Shown: positions 17,431-29,143, numbered from the stretch's first letter. The stretch is 64,000 bases of DNA from Leptotrichia hofstadii (GCF_007990525.1 NZ_AP019823.1:1984001-2048000), one strand, 5' to 3'. A program made the numbers and translations. Notes: generated by a model not told the origin, from the letters alone.

Positions 17431-17459
17431 ATTATATCATTTTTCAAAAAAAAAATCAA
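17431..17459 (-). promoter_or_regulatory. Promoter of the putative antitoxin RNA
   Basis: On the minus strand TTGATT (complement 17454-17459), 17-nt spacer, TATAAT (complement 17431-17436). Confidence 0.65.
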
Positions 17460-17489
17460 TATTAAAATTTTATATTTTTTATACAGGAA

Positions 17490-17627
17490 TCATTTAGTCA
17501 ATTTCTCAAATGTTTTTTTATACTTCTTCAAAACTTTAGAAGAAATTATTTCCAATTCCTTATCTTCTGCAATTTTTACTGATTTATTCTCAACTTTCTT
17601 TGTTAAATTTTTTAATTTTGTTTCCAT
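17490..17627 (-). CDS. Small lysine-rich protein of 45 residues
   Basis: An ORF of 45 residues (starts METKLKNLTKKVENK, ends KKTFEKLTK) has the ribosome site GAGGTGAGTAAT ahead of its ATG and codon use like its neighbours. It is about one third lysine and is predicted to be helical with a possible coiled coil. It sits 67 nt downstream of copA on the same strand, so it may be the last gene of the copper operon. It has no cysteine or His cluster, so it is not a CopZ-type chaperone. I do not recognise the family. Confidence 0.5.
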   Translation of the reverse strand: METKLKNLTKKVENKSVKIAEDKELEIISSKVLKKYKKTFEKLTK

Positions 17628-17694
17628 ATTACTCACCTCTTACAGAAGATAATATCATAGATATGTAATAAAATTCAACCTATTTTCTAAAATA

Positions 17695-19923
17695 TTATTT
17701 AACTTTAAAAAACTTCAATCTCAAAGCATTACCCAAAACAGATACTGAACTAAACGACATTGCAAAAGCCGCTATCATCGGATCCAATTTTGGTCCATTG
17801 AAAAATGCATAAAATATTCCAGCGGCAAATGGAATTCCCAGTACGTTATAAAAGAATGCCCAGAACAGATTTTCCTTTATATTTGTGATTGTTGCTTTAC
17901 TTAATGCTATTGCACCCGCAACATCTCTCAAATCGTTTCTAATTAAGACAATATCAGCTGATTCTATAGCAACATCCGTTCCATTTCCTATCGCAATTCC
18001 AACGTTTGCCTGAGCCAGTGCTGGTGAATCATTAATTCCGTCTCCAACCATTGCAACAAATTCATCTTTTTCCTGAAGTTCCTTTACTTTTTGAGATTTC
18101 TGATAAGGCAGCACTTCTGAAATTACATCATCTATTCCCACTTGTTTTGCGATAAATTTGGCAGTTTTTTCGTTATCTCCAGTTAGCATTATTGTCTTGA
18201 TTCCCATTTTTTTCAGTTTTTCTATAGCTTCCTTGCTTGTTTCCTTGATAACATCTGCAACTGCAACAAGTCCCGCCAATTCGTTATCAATCGAAATGTA
18301 CATTGGCGTTTTTCCTTCATTCGACAAAATATCATAATCTTTTTGAGAAATTTCCACATTGATTTTTCGATTTTCCATCAATTTTCTATTTCCAATTTGA
18401 ACTTCCTTGCCTTCAAATGTTGCACGAATACCGTAACCTGGCATTGTCCTAAATTTTTCATACGGCTTAATTTCAATATTTTTCTCTTTTGCTTCATTTA
18501 CAATTGCCTCTGCTAACGGATGTTCTGAATCATTTTCCACACTTGCGGCAATTTTTAACAATTCCTTCTCGTTATAATTTCCATAAGCAATCAAATCAGT
18601 CAGTACAGGCTTTCCTTTCGTAATCGTACCAGTCTTGTCAAAGACAACAGTTTTGATTTTATGTGCTGTTTCAAGGGCTTCCCCGCTTTTTATAAGAATA
18701 CCGTTCTCAGCCCCTTTTCCAGTTCCAACCATTATTGATGTAGGTGTTGCAAGTCCCAATGCACACGGACACGCAATTACAAGTACAGCGATGAAAAACG
18801 ACAATGCAGTAACCAATCCACTTCCACTTAGAAACCAAGCAATCCCTGTAATTATCGCAATCCCAATAACAATTGGCACAAAATACGCCGACACAATATC
18901 TGCCATTCTAGAAATAGGAGCCTTTGACCCCTGTGCCTCCTCAACCAGCTTTATAATTTGCGACAAAACTGTATTTTTACCAATTTCAGTTGCCTCAAAC
19001 CTGATACTTCCATTTTTATTAATACTTCCTCCAACAACCTTATCCCCAACTTTTTTGCTTACTGGCAAACTTTCTCCTGTCAACATTGACTCATCAACAG
19101 AAGTCGCCCCTTCTACAATTTTTCCATCTACAGCAATTTTTTCTCCCGGCTTCACAATAACAATATCTCCAACTTTCAAGTTTTCAATCAAAACTTCCTT
19201 TTCCGCTCCATTTTCAATAATTTTAGCCTTTTTAGGTTGAAGTCCGATAAGTTTTTTTATTGCCGATGAAGTTTGACCTTTTGTTTTTGCCTCCAGCAGT
19301 TTTCCAAACAAGATTAACGTAATAATTGTACCAGCCGACTCATAATATAAATCCATATGTGCTTCAGGGTCTACAGTTACAATTCTAAAAGTTGCGTAAA
19401 TTCCATAGAGTACCGCCGCTGTTGCCCCAATAGCAATTAATGAATCCATTGTTGGAGATTTTCTTACTAAATTTTTAAATCCATGTGAAAAAAAATCTCT
19501 CCCAGCATAAATAATAGGCAAAGTCAGCACAAACTGTGCCAATGCAAAATTAAGCGGATTTACCTTAGGATTCAAAAATTCAGGAAGTGCTGCCCCAAGC
19601 ATATGCCCCATCGAAATATACAAAAGTGGAACAACAAAAATAATTGCCAAAATTAATCGATTTTTCAAGCTTTTTATTTTCTCTTGATAAAGTTCCACCT
19701 TTTTATCTTCTGTCATATCCTCAACCAGTCCATACCCAGCCGACTCGACTATTTTCCTAATTTTGTCAAAATTATATTTTTTCTCATCATATTCAATATT
19801 CAATTTTTCAGTTGCAATATTAACTGAAGCATTAATATCATTATTTTTATTAAGTGCCTTTTCCACAGCATTGGCACAAGCTGCACAGCTCATTCCAGTT
19901 ACTGTATAATTTTCTGTTTTCAT
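17695..19923 (-). CDS. copA: Copper-exporting P1B-type ATPase CopA
   Basis: The 742-residue P1B ATPase has one N-terminal heavy-metal domain (GMSCAAC, 10-16), eight predicted helices, the phosphatase motif TGES (282-285), the transport motif CPC (385-387), the phosphorylation motif DKTGT (429-433) and the hinge [11 protein letters not shown]. The CPC motif with the HMA domain assigns Cu+ export across the inner membrane. AAAGGAG precedes the ATG. It is the distal gene of a unit that starts with copY. The two genes in between are unrelated to copper. Confidence 0.95.
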   Translation of the reverse strand: MKTENYTVTGMSCAACANAVEKALNKNNDINASVNIATEKLNIEYDEKKYNFDKIRKIVESAGYGLVEDMTEDKKVELYQEKIKSLKNRLILAIIFVVPLLYISMGHMLGAALPEFLNPKVNPLNFALAQFVLTLPIIYAGRDFFSHGFKNLVRKSPTMDSLIAIGATAAVLYGIYATFRIVTVDPEAHMDLYYESAGTIITLILFGKLLEAKTKGQTSSAIKKLIGLQPKKAKIIENGAEKEVLIENLKVGDIVIVKPGEKIAVDGKIVEGATSVDESMLTGESLPVSKKVGDKVVGGSINKNGSIRFEATEIGKNTVLSQIIKLVEEAQGSKAPISRMADIVSAYFVPIVIGIAIITGIAWFLSGSGLVTALSFFIAVLVIACPCALGLATPTSIMVGTGKGAENGILIKSGEALETAHKIKTVVFDKTGTITKGKPVLTDLIAYGNYNEKELLKIAASVENDSEHPLAEAIVNEAKEKNIEIKPYEKFRTMPGYGIRATFEGKEVQIGNRKLMENRKINVEISQKDYDILSNEGKTPMYISIDNELAGLVAVADVIKETSKEAIEKLKKMGIKTIMLTGDNEKTAKFIAKQVGIDDVISEVLPYQKSQKVKELQEKDEFVAMVGDGINDSPALAQANVGIAIGNGTDVAIESADIVLIRNDLRDVAGAIALSKATITNIKENLFWAFFYNVLGIPFAAGIFYAFFNGPKLDPMIAAFAMSFSSVSVLGNALRLKFFKVK

Positions 19924-19954
19924 GTTATGCTCCTTTCATTTTTTCAAAAATTCA

Positions 19955-20524
19955 TTAACAATTAAAATCTAATTCCTCTAACTTTGTTTCATTTATAAAT
20001 TTAATAAATTCTTGATAGCAGTACTTACTTATTTTATCATTCATTTCTTCTACAACATCATCAAGATCTTTACCGTCATCAGTATACTCTTCTTCCTCTT
20101 CGTTAAGCACTTGAAATTTTTTAACTAATCTAGGAACTAATTTTTCTAAAACTTCTTCATAGTTTTCTTTTTTTAAAATTTTTTCATAAATAGCATTATT
20201 ATTAATATCAAAATTTATGATCCCATACACTATTCCCATTGATAGTGAATAACTGCAAAAAATATAGTATAAATTATCTATTCCTTTATTTTTTGCAACT
20301 TCTTGAAGTTCATTTCTTTCCTGACTTGGAGAAAAAGTTCTTGCATAACTCCAATTGGCACGTCCCTGTAATGTTAGAAGTTTTTCATCATAATAAACAA
20401 TTGTATCATATTCAAGTTCTAGTATAGCATCATAGATATCCAAATCATCCAGTATATCATCTTCTTTTATCATATTATCTTTTTTATATTTAATTCTTGT
20501 GTAAAAGTCTATTATCTCTGACAT
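19955..20524 (-). CDS. Uncharacterised acidic protein, possibly immunity-like
   Basis: A 189-residue, strongly acidic protein (Asp/Glu blocks such as KEDDILDDLDIYDAILELEYD and EEEEEYTDDGKDLDDV). There is no signal peptide or membrane segment. I do not recognise its family. The composition, size and adjacency (14 nt) to an Imm49-like gene suggest a second immunity protein against a contact-dependent or secreted toxin. No toxin gene is visible in the window. It lies 31 nt upstream of copA. Confidence 0.5.
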   Translation of the reverse strand: MSEIIDFYTRIKYKKDNMIKEDDILDDLDIYDAILELEYDTIVYYDEKLLTLQGRANWSYARTFSPSQERNELQEVAKNKGIDNLYYIFCSYSLSMGIVYGIINFDINNNAIYEKILKKENYEEVLEKLVPRLVKKFQVLNEEEEEYTDDGKDLDDVVEEMNDKISKYCYQEFIKFINETKLEELDFNC

Positions 20525-20538
20525 AATCTTATCACCTC

Positions 20539-21444
20539 TTAATCAATTGGTCTAAATGTTGAATAACTTTCTGTCCATTCTCTCCATTCTTTTCGAGTTA
20601 TTGTTTTTAAATCAAATTTTTTCATAAAATCGTATGGATCTTCATAACTTTCTAATGGAGTATTATCAATTATTTCTTTAGGGGCAACTTCATTGTCTAT
20701 ACCTAAATCAAATCCATGAAGCAATGCTATTTTTGCATATATTATAACATAAATATGTAAATAAAAACTATAGTTAGTAATACGATCTTTAACCAATGCC
20801 TTTGCTATTTTAGGCATCATCATCATATCTATCGTTTCTTTCATTTTTTCAATATCCTTTAATGCTAAAGCCTTCAAAAATTCCATTCCATAAACACGGT
20901 ATCTATAATAACTATCTCTAAAATTTTTAGATTTTTTCAAATATACTGAACATCGCTTTTTCACTTCTTCAAAATCACCAATCATTGCTAATAAAGTTGT
21001 CCTTGTTATAAAAAAATCTCCATATGTGTTAGTTAAATTTCTATAAATATCTTTTTCTGAATTATAATCGTTAGGTTGTATTTCCTCTATATTATTTTTT
21101 AAAAACACTATAAAATCAGGATTATTTGACATCAGCATATAAAATAAATCTGAATTATCCAAAAATACCTTCTCATCTAATGCTTTTGATAAAAATTCCA
21201 ATTTAGCAATTATATAGCAATAATATCTACAAGTTTTTATATCCTTTTCTACAAATAATTTTTTTGAAGATAGTTGTAAATATGAGAAACCTATATTTCT
21301 CATACAACTTAGCTGATTTCCTTTTTTATTTTCAATATAATTAAGTCTTTTGTTTATTGATTCAAAATCTAATTGGTTACTTGTTTCATTCAAAATTCTA
21401 TTCACACCGAATTCGTATTTAGTTTTTCCCGCTAGAATATTCAT
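20539..21444 (-). CDS. Imm49-like immunity protein
   Basis: A 301-residue helical protein resembling the Imm49 immunity family. It has an N-terminal helical repeat region, then YLHIYVIIYAKIALLHGFDLGIDNEVAPKEII near residue 225 and a C-terminal YEDPYDFMKKF segment, which follow the family's Ala-X-X-HG...P..Y pattern. Such proteins protect against polymorphic toxins of neighbouring strains. The assignment rests on remembered family pattern and is moderate. It has a good ribosome site (GGAGGTATAGA). No cognate toxin is present, so it would be an orphan immunity gene placed within the copY-copA unit. Confidence 0.5.
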   Translation of the reverse strand: MNILAGKTKYEFGVNRILNETSNQLDFESINKRLNYIENKKGNQLSCMRNIGFSYLQLSSKKLFVEKDIKTCRYYCYIIAKLEFLSKALDEKVFLDNSDLFYMLMSNNPDFIVFLKNNIEEIQPNDYNSEKDIYRNLTNTYGDFFITRTTLLAMIGDFEEVKKRCSVYLKKSKNFRDSYYRYRVYGMEFLKALALKDIEKMKETIDMMMMPKIAKALVKDRITNYSFYLHIYVIIYAKIALLHGFDLGIDNEVAPKEIIDNTPLESYEDPYDFMKKFDLKTITRKEWREWTESYSTFRPID

Positions 21445-21622
21445 TCTATACCTCCAGTTATCAAATTTTATACTTACTAAATATGTTCTTCTTTTTATTT
21501 TGAGAAGGAGTTAAAACTCCTTACTTCATAATACCTTACTTTATTAACACTTACAGTTTTCCTAACAAGTCTATTACTAAAATAACAAATTACTCTTGTG
21601 ATTTCATTTAGTACACTATATC
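21445..21622 (-). other. Gap between copY and the immunity-like genes
   Basis: It contains a perfect AAGGAGTTTTAACTCCTT hairpin (about 21504-21522) without a following T run on either strand. I see no cop box and no convincing promoter. It may be where the two immunity-like genes were inserted behind copY. Confidence 0.3.
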
Positions 21623-22090
21623 TTAAATATGCTTATGTCCACTATGTTCGCAATTACACTGCCCTTCAACACAATCACACAAAACTTCTTCCACAGCCGT
21701 TTTCCTCCTTTCCTCTACAGCCTTTAAAATCAAATCCAAGTCGTCAAAACTCAGTTCACTGTTCTCAATAACTTTCCCTATCATTTCTCCAACTTTCGTT
21801 TTACAAATTTTATCAAAAGTTCCTAATATATAACTGTTAGCAACTTCTTTTTCTGTAAAATCCGTCAAATAAATATACTTGTTCCCAATTTCCCTCTTTT
21901 TCAAAATATTCTTTTCCAGCAGCCGATTCAACAACGTCTTTATTGTAGCCTGTTTCCAGTTCATTTTCTCACAAAGCACCTCTGCCACAAACTTGCTCGT
22001 AACTTCGCTATTTGCCCACACAACACGCATTACTTCCCATTCTGCATCGGTTATATGCTGTTTTTTATCGATTCTGCAATTTTCTTTCAC
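21623..22090 (-). CDS. copY: Copper-responsive repressor CopY
   Basis: The 155-residue BlaI/MecI/CopY-type repressor has an N-terminal winged helix (ITDAEWEVMRVVW at 13-25, recognition helix TIKTLLNRLLEK at 49-60). The C-terminal CDC...CNC (138-140 and 145-147) forms the CxCx4CxC motif by which CopY exchanges zinc for copper and leaves DNA, followed by a His-rich end. The start is GTG at 22090 with GGAGG 7 nt upstream; the overlapping ATG would be followed at once by a stop. The promoter carries two sites close to the cop box. Confidence 0.92.
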   Translation of the reverse strand: MKENCRIDKKQHITDAEWEVMRVVWANSEVTSKFVAEVLCEKMNWKQATIKTLLNRLLEKNILKKREIGNKYIYLTDFTEKEVANSYILGTFDKICKTKVGEMIGKVIENSELSFDDLDLILKAVEERRKTAVEEVLCDCVEGQCNCEHSGHKHI

Positions 22091-22111
22091 ATTCTTACCT
22101 CCTTTAATGTT

Positions 22112-22167
22112 TACGTTTGTAATCTTTTTACATTATATAGTTTACAATAGTAATCGTTTTTTGTCAA
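22112..22167 (-). promoter_or_regulatory. copY promoter with two cop-box-like operators
   Basis: On the minus strand TTGACA (complement 22162-22167), 17-nt spacer, TAAACT (complement 22139-22144). TACAATAGTA at 22143-22152 lies in the spacer and TACGTTTGTA at 22112-22121 lies downstream. Each matches seven of the eight fixed positions of the cop box TACANNTGTA. Confidence 0.65.
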
Positions 22168-22176
22168 GTTTTTTTG

Positions 22177-22205
22177 TTGTTTTTTAAATAATTTTGTGTT
22201 ATAAT
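22177..22205 (+). promoter_or_regulatory. Promoter of orphan small RNA
   Basis: TTGTTT (22177-22182), 17-nt spacer, and extended -10 TGTTATAAT ending at 22205. Confidence 0.6.
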
Positions 22206-22211
22206 ACCTAT

Positions 22212-22291
22212 GTAAATAACTCCTAAGAGGGAGTATCCTTATAGTTAATTAAATGGTGAACAAATTGGGCTAGATTTTTCTAGTCTTTTTT
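22212..22291 (+). ncRNA. Orphan copy of the antitoxin-type small RNA
   Basis: It aligns along its length with the RNA at 34186-34266: a 5' hairpin ACTCC-TAAGA-GGGAGT, a variable middle, TGGTGAACAAATT (against TGTGCTACAAATT), the terminator GGCTAGA/TCTAGTC (22268-22285) and TTTTTTGTTATAAT. Downstream there is a 5'-hairpin remnant GGG-TTTCACCA-CCC (22308-22321) whose loop pairs with TGGTGAA (22254-22260), but no peptide ORF follows. It could act in trans on a peptide gene elsewhere. Confidence 0.5.
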
Positions 22292-22337
22292 GTTATAATA
22301 ATTTTACGGGTTTCACCACCCAAAAAATAAATTAAAA

Positions 22338-22361
22338 TGTGAGAGCTTTTACACTCTCACA
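22338..22361 (-). terminator. Terminator of the lac operon
   Basis: GTGAGAG pairs with CTCTCAC around an 8-nt loop, followed on the minus strand by ATTTTAATTTATTTTTT. It lies 27 nt past the lacG stop codon. Confidence 0.75.
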
Positions 22362-22387
22362 CGAAAAAATTCAAATATATAAATTTT

Positions 22388-23824
<1,437 letters not shown>

Positions 23825-25513
23825 TTAATCTTCAAATTGCGCTTGTACAAAATCTAATGCACCTTTACCGTCACGAGTCAAACTAATATATTGAGCCCCT
23901 TCGGTTTTTGCTAATTTAATTCCTAACTTATCAGTTTCTGCCTTCATATCTTCAAAATTTGATGCAACTTGCGGTGCAAGAATAACTAAATCAAATTCAG
24001 GAAGTATTTCACGGTGTGCACCATATCCACCTGCTGCAGCTTTAACTGGAACATTATGTTCTTTTGCCGCCTTATTTAAAGCATTTGCTAAAAGTCCGCT
24101 TGTCCCTCCACCAGCACATAATACAAGTACATTTGTTTCTTTTGTTATATTATTTTGAACAACACCGGCTTTTTCAAGAATGTTATCTGCTTTTTTAGTG
24201 TTGAAATTTGCAGCAACTTTTTCTTTTAATTCATCGTTTGTTTTTCCTAAACGTTCTTCCTCAAGAATCTGCTTATCGTATACTTTTACAAATGGATAAT
24301 AGATAATAAAGTCTACAACGATTAAAAGCGCTGCTAAAACAAACGATAGTATTTGAAGATTTGTCCCTAATATTATACCCAATGGACCTGGAGTTGTCCA
24401 TGGAAGATTAGCAGTAAAACTGTTCATTCCAAGTACATCTATAAATATTTTAAAAATCCAGACATTTACTATTGGTGCAAATATAAATGGTATAAAGAAT
24501 ACAGGATTTAATACAATTGGAGCACCAAATAGAATTGGCTCATTTACACCAAAGAATGTGGGTACAGCAGAAGCACGTCCAATAGCCTTATTTCTCTTAG
24601 ATTTACAAAGCCACATAAACATAAATGGCACAATTAAAGTAGCTCCAGTTCCTCCCATTGTAACTATAAACATTTGTGTTCCCGAAGTCAAAATTTTATC
24701 TGCATGATGTCCAGCTCTCATAAGGTTTAGATTTGCATCTATATTAGCATAAGTAACAACTGCAATAGCTGGCTCTACAATTGAAGGCCCGTGAATTCCA
24801 ACAAACCAGAAGAAAGCATAAGCTCCAAATATAAGAGTAATTCCTACATATCCATCTGCTGCTGAAAATAACGGTCCAAAAAGTTTACCTACTGCTTCTG
24901 CAACTCCTGTTCCGATAAAGTGACGTACAAAAATCTCAAGAACATAAAGTAATACTATTGATAAAGTAAATGGTATTACATCTTTAAAAACTTGTGAAAT
25001 ATTAGGTGGAACTTCTGACGGCATTTTTATCGTTACTTCATTTTTTACACAGAATTTATAAATTGTTACAATTATAAATGCTGCTAAAAATGCAGTTAAA
25101 AGTCCTTTTGTACCCAAGAATCCAGTTGAAATGCCACCTTCAATTGGATCTGCCGCTAATAATAGCAGTCCAACCATTGAAGCTAAAAGTGTAGAAAGAT
25201 AATTAATTTGATTAGTTGCCGGCATAGAACGATTTACAGAATCTGTTAATGATTTAGCTGTTGTTCCTGCTACTAAAAATGCTAAGATTCCCATAGAATA
25301 ACCGTATGGTTTCATTAATAAAGCCTCTATATTTTTTGGCCAAAAAAATCCAAAAGCATTTGGTACATAAGCAATTAAGATAAAAATACTAGAAAATAGT
25401 ATAACTGGCATACCAGCTATAAAACCATCACGAATTGCTCTTAAATATATATTCCGAGATAATTTTTCAAAAAAAGGCTTTCCTTTTTCTATAAATTCAA
25501 TCAGTTTTTTCAT
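23825..25513 (-). CDS. lacE: Lactose-specific PTS EIICB component LacE
   Basis: The 562-residue EIICB has an N-terminal EIIC membrane domain (residues about 1-430, with [18 protein letters not shown], the sugar-site NEP motif) and a C-terminal EIIB domain with the phosphocysteine in [14 protein letters not shown] (about residue 473). It transports lactose and phosphorylates it with LacF. Its ATG abuts the lacF stop codon, so translation is probably coupled. Confidence 0.95.
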   Translation of the reverse strand: MKKLIEFIEKGKPFFEKLSRNIYLRAIRDGFIAGMPVILFSSIFILIAYVPNAFGFFWPKNIEALLMKPYGYSMGILAFLVAGTTAKSLTDSVNRSMPATNQINYLSTLLASMVGLLLLAADPIEGGISTGFLGTKGLLTAFLAAFIIVTIYKFCVKNEVTIKMPSEVPPNISQVFKDVIPFTLSIVLLYVLEIFVRHFIGTGVAEAVGKLFGPLFSAADGYVGITLIFGAYAFFWFVGIHGPSIVEPAIAVVTYANIDANLNLMRAGHHADKILTSGTQMFIVTMGGTGATLIVPFMFMWLCKSKRNKAIGRASAVPTFFGVNEPILFGAPIVLNPVFFIPFIFAPIVNVWIFKIFIDVLGMNSFTANLPWTTPGPLGIILGTNLQILSFVLAALLIVVDFIIYYPFVKVYDKQILEEERLGKTNDELKEKVAANFNTKKADNILEKAGVVQNNITKETNVLVLCAGGGTSGLLANALNKAAKEHNVPVKAAAGGYGAHREILPEFDLVILAPQVASNFEDMKAETDKLGIKLAKTEGAQYISLTRDGKGALDFVQAQFED

Positions 25514-25831
25514 TTACTTTGCTCCTCTTTTATATAATTCTATCAAATGTTTCATTAATTCTTTCAATAATATTGTTGTCATTAAATGATCCTGTCCATG
25601 AACCATAATAAAACTCATTTCCAAATTTTCTCCAGCTGCTTCTTTACCTAAAATATCTGTTTGTGAATTATGAGCACCAACCAAACATTCCTCAGCTTCT
25701 TTTACTAAATTTTCTGCTTCCTCAAACTCTCCATTTTGTGCTTTATTTAATGCTGTCATCAATTTAGATCTTGCATCTCCTGCATAAGCCACTATTTCAA
25801 ATCCAACCATTGTAACATCTTCTTTAGTCAT
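25514..25831 (-). CDS. lacF: Lactose-specific PTS EIIA component LacF
   Basis: A 105-residue trimeric EIIA of the lactose/cellobiose family. The phospho-accepting histidine is in the [14 protein letters not shown] motif (about residue 77 on), and AGDARSK is in the first helix. It passes phosphate from HPr to LacE. Length and start agree with staphylococcal LacF. Confidence 0.95.
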   Translation of the reverse strand: MTKEDVTMVGFEIVAYAGDARSKLMTALNKAQNGEFEEAENLVKEAEECLVGAHNSQTDILGKEAAGENLEMSFIMVHGQDHLMTTILLKELMKHLIELYKRGAK

Positions 25832-25910
25832 AATTTTCTCCCTTTTGAAATAATATTTTTAATTTTTCTAATCATACTTTATTTAATTATTGCTTTTTTT
25901 ATTTCTTAAT

Positions 25911-26888
25911 CTATTTTTCTTTCCAAGATGTTGCTGTTCTTTCAACCACTTCATTTAGTTCTTCGATGTTTTTTCTTCCAATTGTATTCAACCATTCTAC
26001 AGTTGCTTTTTCACCTTCCTTAGCAAACACTTCTACTCCATTTGCCCAAGTAGCTCTTCCACATAGTACCCCATTAAATTTAGCACCTGAATCATGAGCA
26101 AATTTTAACGTATCTTGGAAAAGTTTTGCACTTACTCCAGCACTTAGGTAAATATATGGCAATGATGTTGATTCTTCCTGAAGTTTAAAGTAATTTGCAG
26201 CTTCCTCTTTTGTGTAAACAGTTTCTCCGTCGCTAAACCCTTCTACAAATTTCATATTTACTGGAACTTCCACTTTTAAAACATCAACATTGTATCTCGG
26301 ATCTGAAAATACTTTCATTGCTTCAATAACTTTTCTAGGTTTTACTTTTGCATATTCTGCCGTGCTGTTGTCATCAATTTTACAGTCGTAACTTAATATT
26401 TCCAAAAAGAAAGGTATATCTTCTGCGACACATTCAGCTCCTACTCTTTCCATATATGCTTTTTTCTGAATATTAATTTCTTCACTTTCATCTACGTCAT
26501 AATACAATAAAAATTTTACTGCATCTGCCCCTTCTTCTTTTAGCCTTTTAGCTGACCATTCAACAAGACAGTCTGGCAATCTTCCAACTGCATTTGCATC
26601 ATATCCTGTCTTTTCATAAGCTAATAATAATCCAGCATCTTTATCTCTAGCTTTTGCTGCATCCAGTCCGTATTCAGGATCTAGTAAAATTGAAGAAGAA
26701 TATTTTGTTAAATGTTTTGAAACTAATACTTTAAACTCCTTTATTTGTTCAGCTGTTGCTTCAGATTCTTGATGTTTATTTAACATCTTTTTCAAAGCTC
26801 CTCTTTGGTCAATTGCTAGTGCTGATATAAATCCATTTTTATCGCTTAAATTTTCTAAATATTTTCTTTTTTGTTCAGTTAATTTCAT
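25911..26888 (-). CDS. lacD: Tagatose-1,6-bisphosphate aldolase LacD
   Basis: A 325-residue class I aldolase of the LacD family. [14 protein letters not shown] near residue 18, [13 protein letters not shown] near 62 and the lysine in [10 protein letters not shown] (about 205) are typical. It splits tagatose-1,6-bisphosphate into dihydroxyacetone phosphate and glyceraldehyde-3-phosphate. It follows lacC by 26 nt and precedes lacF by 79 nt on the same transcript. Confidence 0.95.
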   Translation of the reverse strand: MKLTEQKRKYLENLSDKNGFISALAIDQRGALKKMLNKHQESEATAEQIKEFKVLVSKHLTKYSSSILLDPEYGLDAAKARDKDAGLLLAYEKTGYDANAVGRLPDCLVEWSAKRLKEEGADAVKFLLYYDVDESEEINIQKKAYMERVGAECVAEDIPFFLEILSYDCKIDDNSTAEYAKVKPRKVIEAMKVFSDPRYNVDVLKVEVPVNMKFVEGFSDGETVYTKEEAANYFKLQEESTSLPYIYLSAGVSAKLFQDTLKFAHDSGAKFNGVLCGRATWANGVEVFAKEGEKATVEWLNTIGRKNIEELNEVVERTATSWKEK

Positions 26889-26914
26889 TATTTATTCCTC
26901 CTTATAAATTTCGT

Positions 26915-27847
26915 TTAATATTCAACTATCTCAATTTTGCTAAATACTTTTTCATAATTTTCCAAATTTACAAATCCTGTCAATTTTTCCATCGCATTTA
27001 ACATTCCCAGCGTATTAGCCTTCTTCAATAAATTTTCATCACTTGCATTTTCGTAAATTGCCGATGTAATTCCAGCCACTGTGGAATCGCCAGAACCTAC
27101 AGGATTTACAACTTCTATTTTCGGAATATTAACTTTATAAAATTTGTCATTATGTTTTGCAAAAGCACCATCTGCTCCGAGTGAAACTATAATCCATTCA
27201 ATTCCGTCAAATAATTCATTTTTCAAAGTTTCCTTTAATTCTCCAATGTCTTTCGATACTTCTTTCCCAATCAACTGCGATAATTCTTCTGTATTAGGTT
27301 TTATAACTTTTGGATTATATTCATGCTTTAAAACTTCCAGCAACGCTTTTCCTGAGCAGTCAAGGACAACAGGCTTTTCATATGTATTACAAATTTGAAT
27401 CATTTTTGAATAATAATCATCTTCTAGCCCATTAGGCAAGCTTCCTGAAATTGAAATAATTTCAACTTCTTGTACTAAATTTTTAAAATATTCTAAAAAT
27501 TTTTCACTTTCAGATTGACTGATTGTAGGCCCATTTTCCAAAATTTCCGTCTGATTTCCTTCGTGTAGAATTGCAATACAGTTTCTAGTTTCCCCTGAAA
27601 TTTCAAAAAAATGGTTTTCTATTCCCATTTCTGTTAATTTTTCCTGAATATCCATTCCTAAAGCCCCGCCTATAAGCCCTGTTGCTATAACTTTATCATC
27701 TAGCTGTTTTAGCACTCTTGTTACATTCAGACCTTTTCCTCCAGGTGTCTTACTTACTTTAGAAACTCTATTTACTGTATCTAAATTAAATTTTTCCAAA
27801 GGATATGAAATATCAACAGATGGATTCATTGTTACAGTTAAAATCAT
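26915..27847 (-). CDS. lacC: Tagatose-6-phosphate kinase LacC
   Basis: The 310-residue PfkB-family kinase has the first signature [16 protein letters not shown] (34-49) and the second [16 protein letters not shown] with the catalytic aspartate (about residue 254). It converts tagatose-6-phosphate to the bisphosphate used by LacD. The operon position identifies it as LacC rather than 1-phosphofructokinase. Confidence 0.93.
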   Translation of the reverse strand: MILTVTMNPSVDISYPLEKFNLDTVNRVSKVSKTPGGKGLNVTRVLKQLDDKVIATGLIGGALGMDIQEKLTEMGIENHFFEISGETRNCIAILHEGNQTEILENGPTISQSESEKFLEYFKNLVQEVEIISISGSLPNGLEDDYYSKMIQICNTYEKPVVLDCSGKALLEVLKHEYNPKVIKPNTEELSQLIGKEVSKDIGELKETLKNELFDGIEWIIVSLGADGAFAKHNDKFYKVNIPKIEVVNPVGSGDSTVAGITSAIYENASDENLLKKANTLGMLNAMEKLTGFVNLENYEKVFSKIEIVEY

Positions 27848-27861
27848 TTTATCCAGCCCCT

Positions 27862-28377
27862 TTAATCTTTATATTCTCCTCTGTCCCATTTTTCCAAAAA
27901 TTCTGTGAAAAAATTATCGTTTTTTTGTTCAGGATTTATAGTTTCTACTTCTTTTATTTTTGCAATCAGTTTTTCACTTTCATCATTTTTTTTATACTCA
28001 GCCTTTATAAATGCTTCCACAATATCAAATAATAGTAGTTCTCCTATTATCTTCCCACCAAATCCAATAACGTTTGCATTTAAAATTTCCTTTGCGTGAA
28101 TTGCAGTCGTCATATCACGCACTAATGCTGAACGTACTCCAGGAACTTTATTTACACTATTATTAATTCCAACACCTGTCCCACATATACATACTCCTAA
28201 ATCAGCTTTTCCGCTGACAACAGCTTCTCCAACTCTTTTCCCATAAATTGGATAATGAGTACGTGTAAAGTCATAAGTTCCACAATCTAACACTTCATAA
28301 CCTTTAGATTTCAAAAAATCTGACAATGCAATTTTCACATCTGTTACAATATGATCACATCCAATAGCTATTTTCAT
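27862..28377 (-). CDS. lacB: Galactose-6-phosphate isomerase subunit LacB
   Basis: A 171-residue RpiB/LacAB-family subunit. [15 protein letters not shown] opens the protein, [24 protein letters not shown] holds the active-site cysteine, and a His/Arg substrate loop follows. With LacA it isomerises galactose-6-phosphate to tagatose-6-phosphate. The ATG at 28377 is preceded by AAGGATGG; the in-frame ATG seven codons earlier has no such site. Confidence 0.93.
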   Translation of the reverse strand: MKIAIGCDHIVTDVKIALSDFLKSKGYEVLDCGTYDFTRTHYPIYGKRVGEAVVSGKADLGVCICGTGVGINNSVNKVPGVRSALVRDMTTAIHAKEILNANVIGFGGKIIGELLLFDIVEAFIKAEYKKNDESEKLIAKIKEVETINPEQKNDNFFTEFLEKWDRGEYKD

Positions 28378-28447
28378 ATCTTTACCATCCTTTTTCATTC
28401 ATAATTTAAATTTATCTATACATATTTACTCAATTTCTTTGTCCTAA

Positions 28448-28870
28448 TTAACACATTTTATTTAACATATCCACTCTTATTTGATGTCTACCGCCATCAT
28501 ATCCTGCCCTTAAAAATTCCTTTACAATATTTTTAGCAAGCTCTGTTCCGACAATTTTAGAACCCATAGTTATTATTCTTGAATTGTTATGACCCCTTGT
28601 CATGTATGCAGAACGTTCATCTGAAACTTCTGCGGCAATCATTCCCTTTATCTTTGCAGCTACCATGAAACTTCCATCGCCATACGCATCAAATACGACC
28701 CCAAGACTGTCCTTGTCTGCAAGAACCTCCTTGGCTACCGAAACCGTTGTATCAACAAAATCTCTATCTGCTGATTTGTCAACAACATCAAATCCATTTT
28801 GAATCAAATAATCCTTGACAATATCTTTTAATTCTTTGCCATCTGCGTCAGCACCTAATATAACTTTCAT
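28448..28870 (-). CDS. lacA: Galactose-6-phosphate isomerase subunit LacA
   Basis: A 140-residue partner of LacB. It has the RpiB-like fold ([21 protein letters not shown]), but [20 protein letters not shown] replaces the CGTG loop by DAYGDG, as in other LacA subunits. The start at 28870 is set by GGAGG; an ATG five codons up contains that site. First gene of the lac operon; the order lacA-B-C-D-F-E-G is the one known from staphylococci and streptococci. Confidence 0.93.
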   Translation of the reverse strand: MKVILGADADGKELKDIVKDYLIQNGFDVVDKSADRDFVDTTVSVAKEVLADKDSLGVVFDAYGDGSFMVAAKIKGMIAAEVSDERSAYMTRGHNNSRIITMGSKIVGTELAKNIVKEFLRAGYDGGRHQIRVDMLNKMC

Positions 28871-28949
28871 TATTTTTTCCTCCATCTTTTAATTTTTTCT
28901 ACGTAGCTTTACTTTTTCAAATAATATATTATTTATATCCCACAATTGA

Positions 28950-28978
28950 AATATACCCCCAAAAAACCGAAATTACAA
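28950..28978 (-). promoter_or_regulatory. Probable lac operon promoter
   Basis: On the minus strand TTGTAA (complement 28973-28978), 17-nt spacer, TATATT (complement 28950-28955), about 80 nt before lacA. Confidence 0.5.
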
Positions 28979-29004
28979 TACAGTAAAACCGTTAAAAATA
29001 AGTC

Positions 29005-29019
29005 TTGTTTAGTAAACAA
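29005..29019. promoter_or_regulatory. Palindromic operator, probable LacI-family site
   Basis: Perfect 7-1-7 palindrome TTGTTTAGTAAACAA upstream of the lac promoter. Its core GTTTAGTAAAC recurs upstream of the regulator gene at 30495-30505. Confidence 0.6.
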
Positions 29020-29143
29020 AATTTTTTTAGAAATAATTTTTTATTTGTTAAAAGAGTAATTTTAAGTAAACAGAAATGAAATTATTTGAGTTATAATTTA
29101 ATTTTTTTTATAAATTATATTAATTTTAAAATTAATAAAATCA

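Noticed and set aside
21504..21522. Hairpin AAGGAGTTTTAACTCCTT as a terminator of copY
   Set aside because: There is no T run on the minus strand after the stem.
22212..22321. Leader or attenuator of the lacG gene
   Set aside because: The RNA is on the plus strand, convergent with lacG, and its promoter and terminator stand alone.
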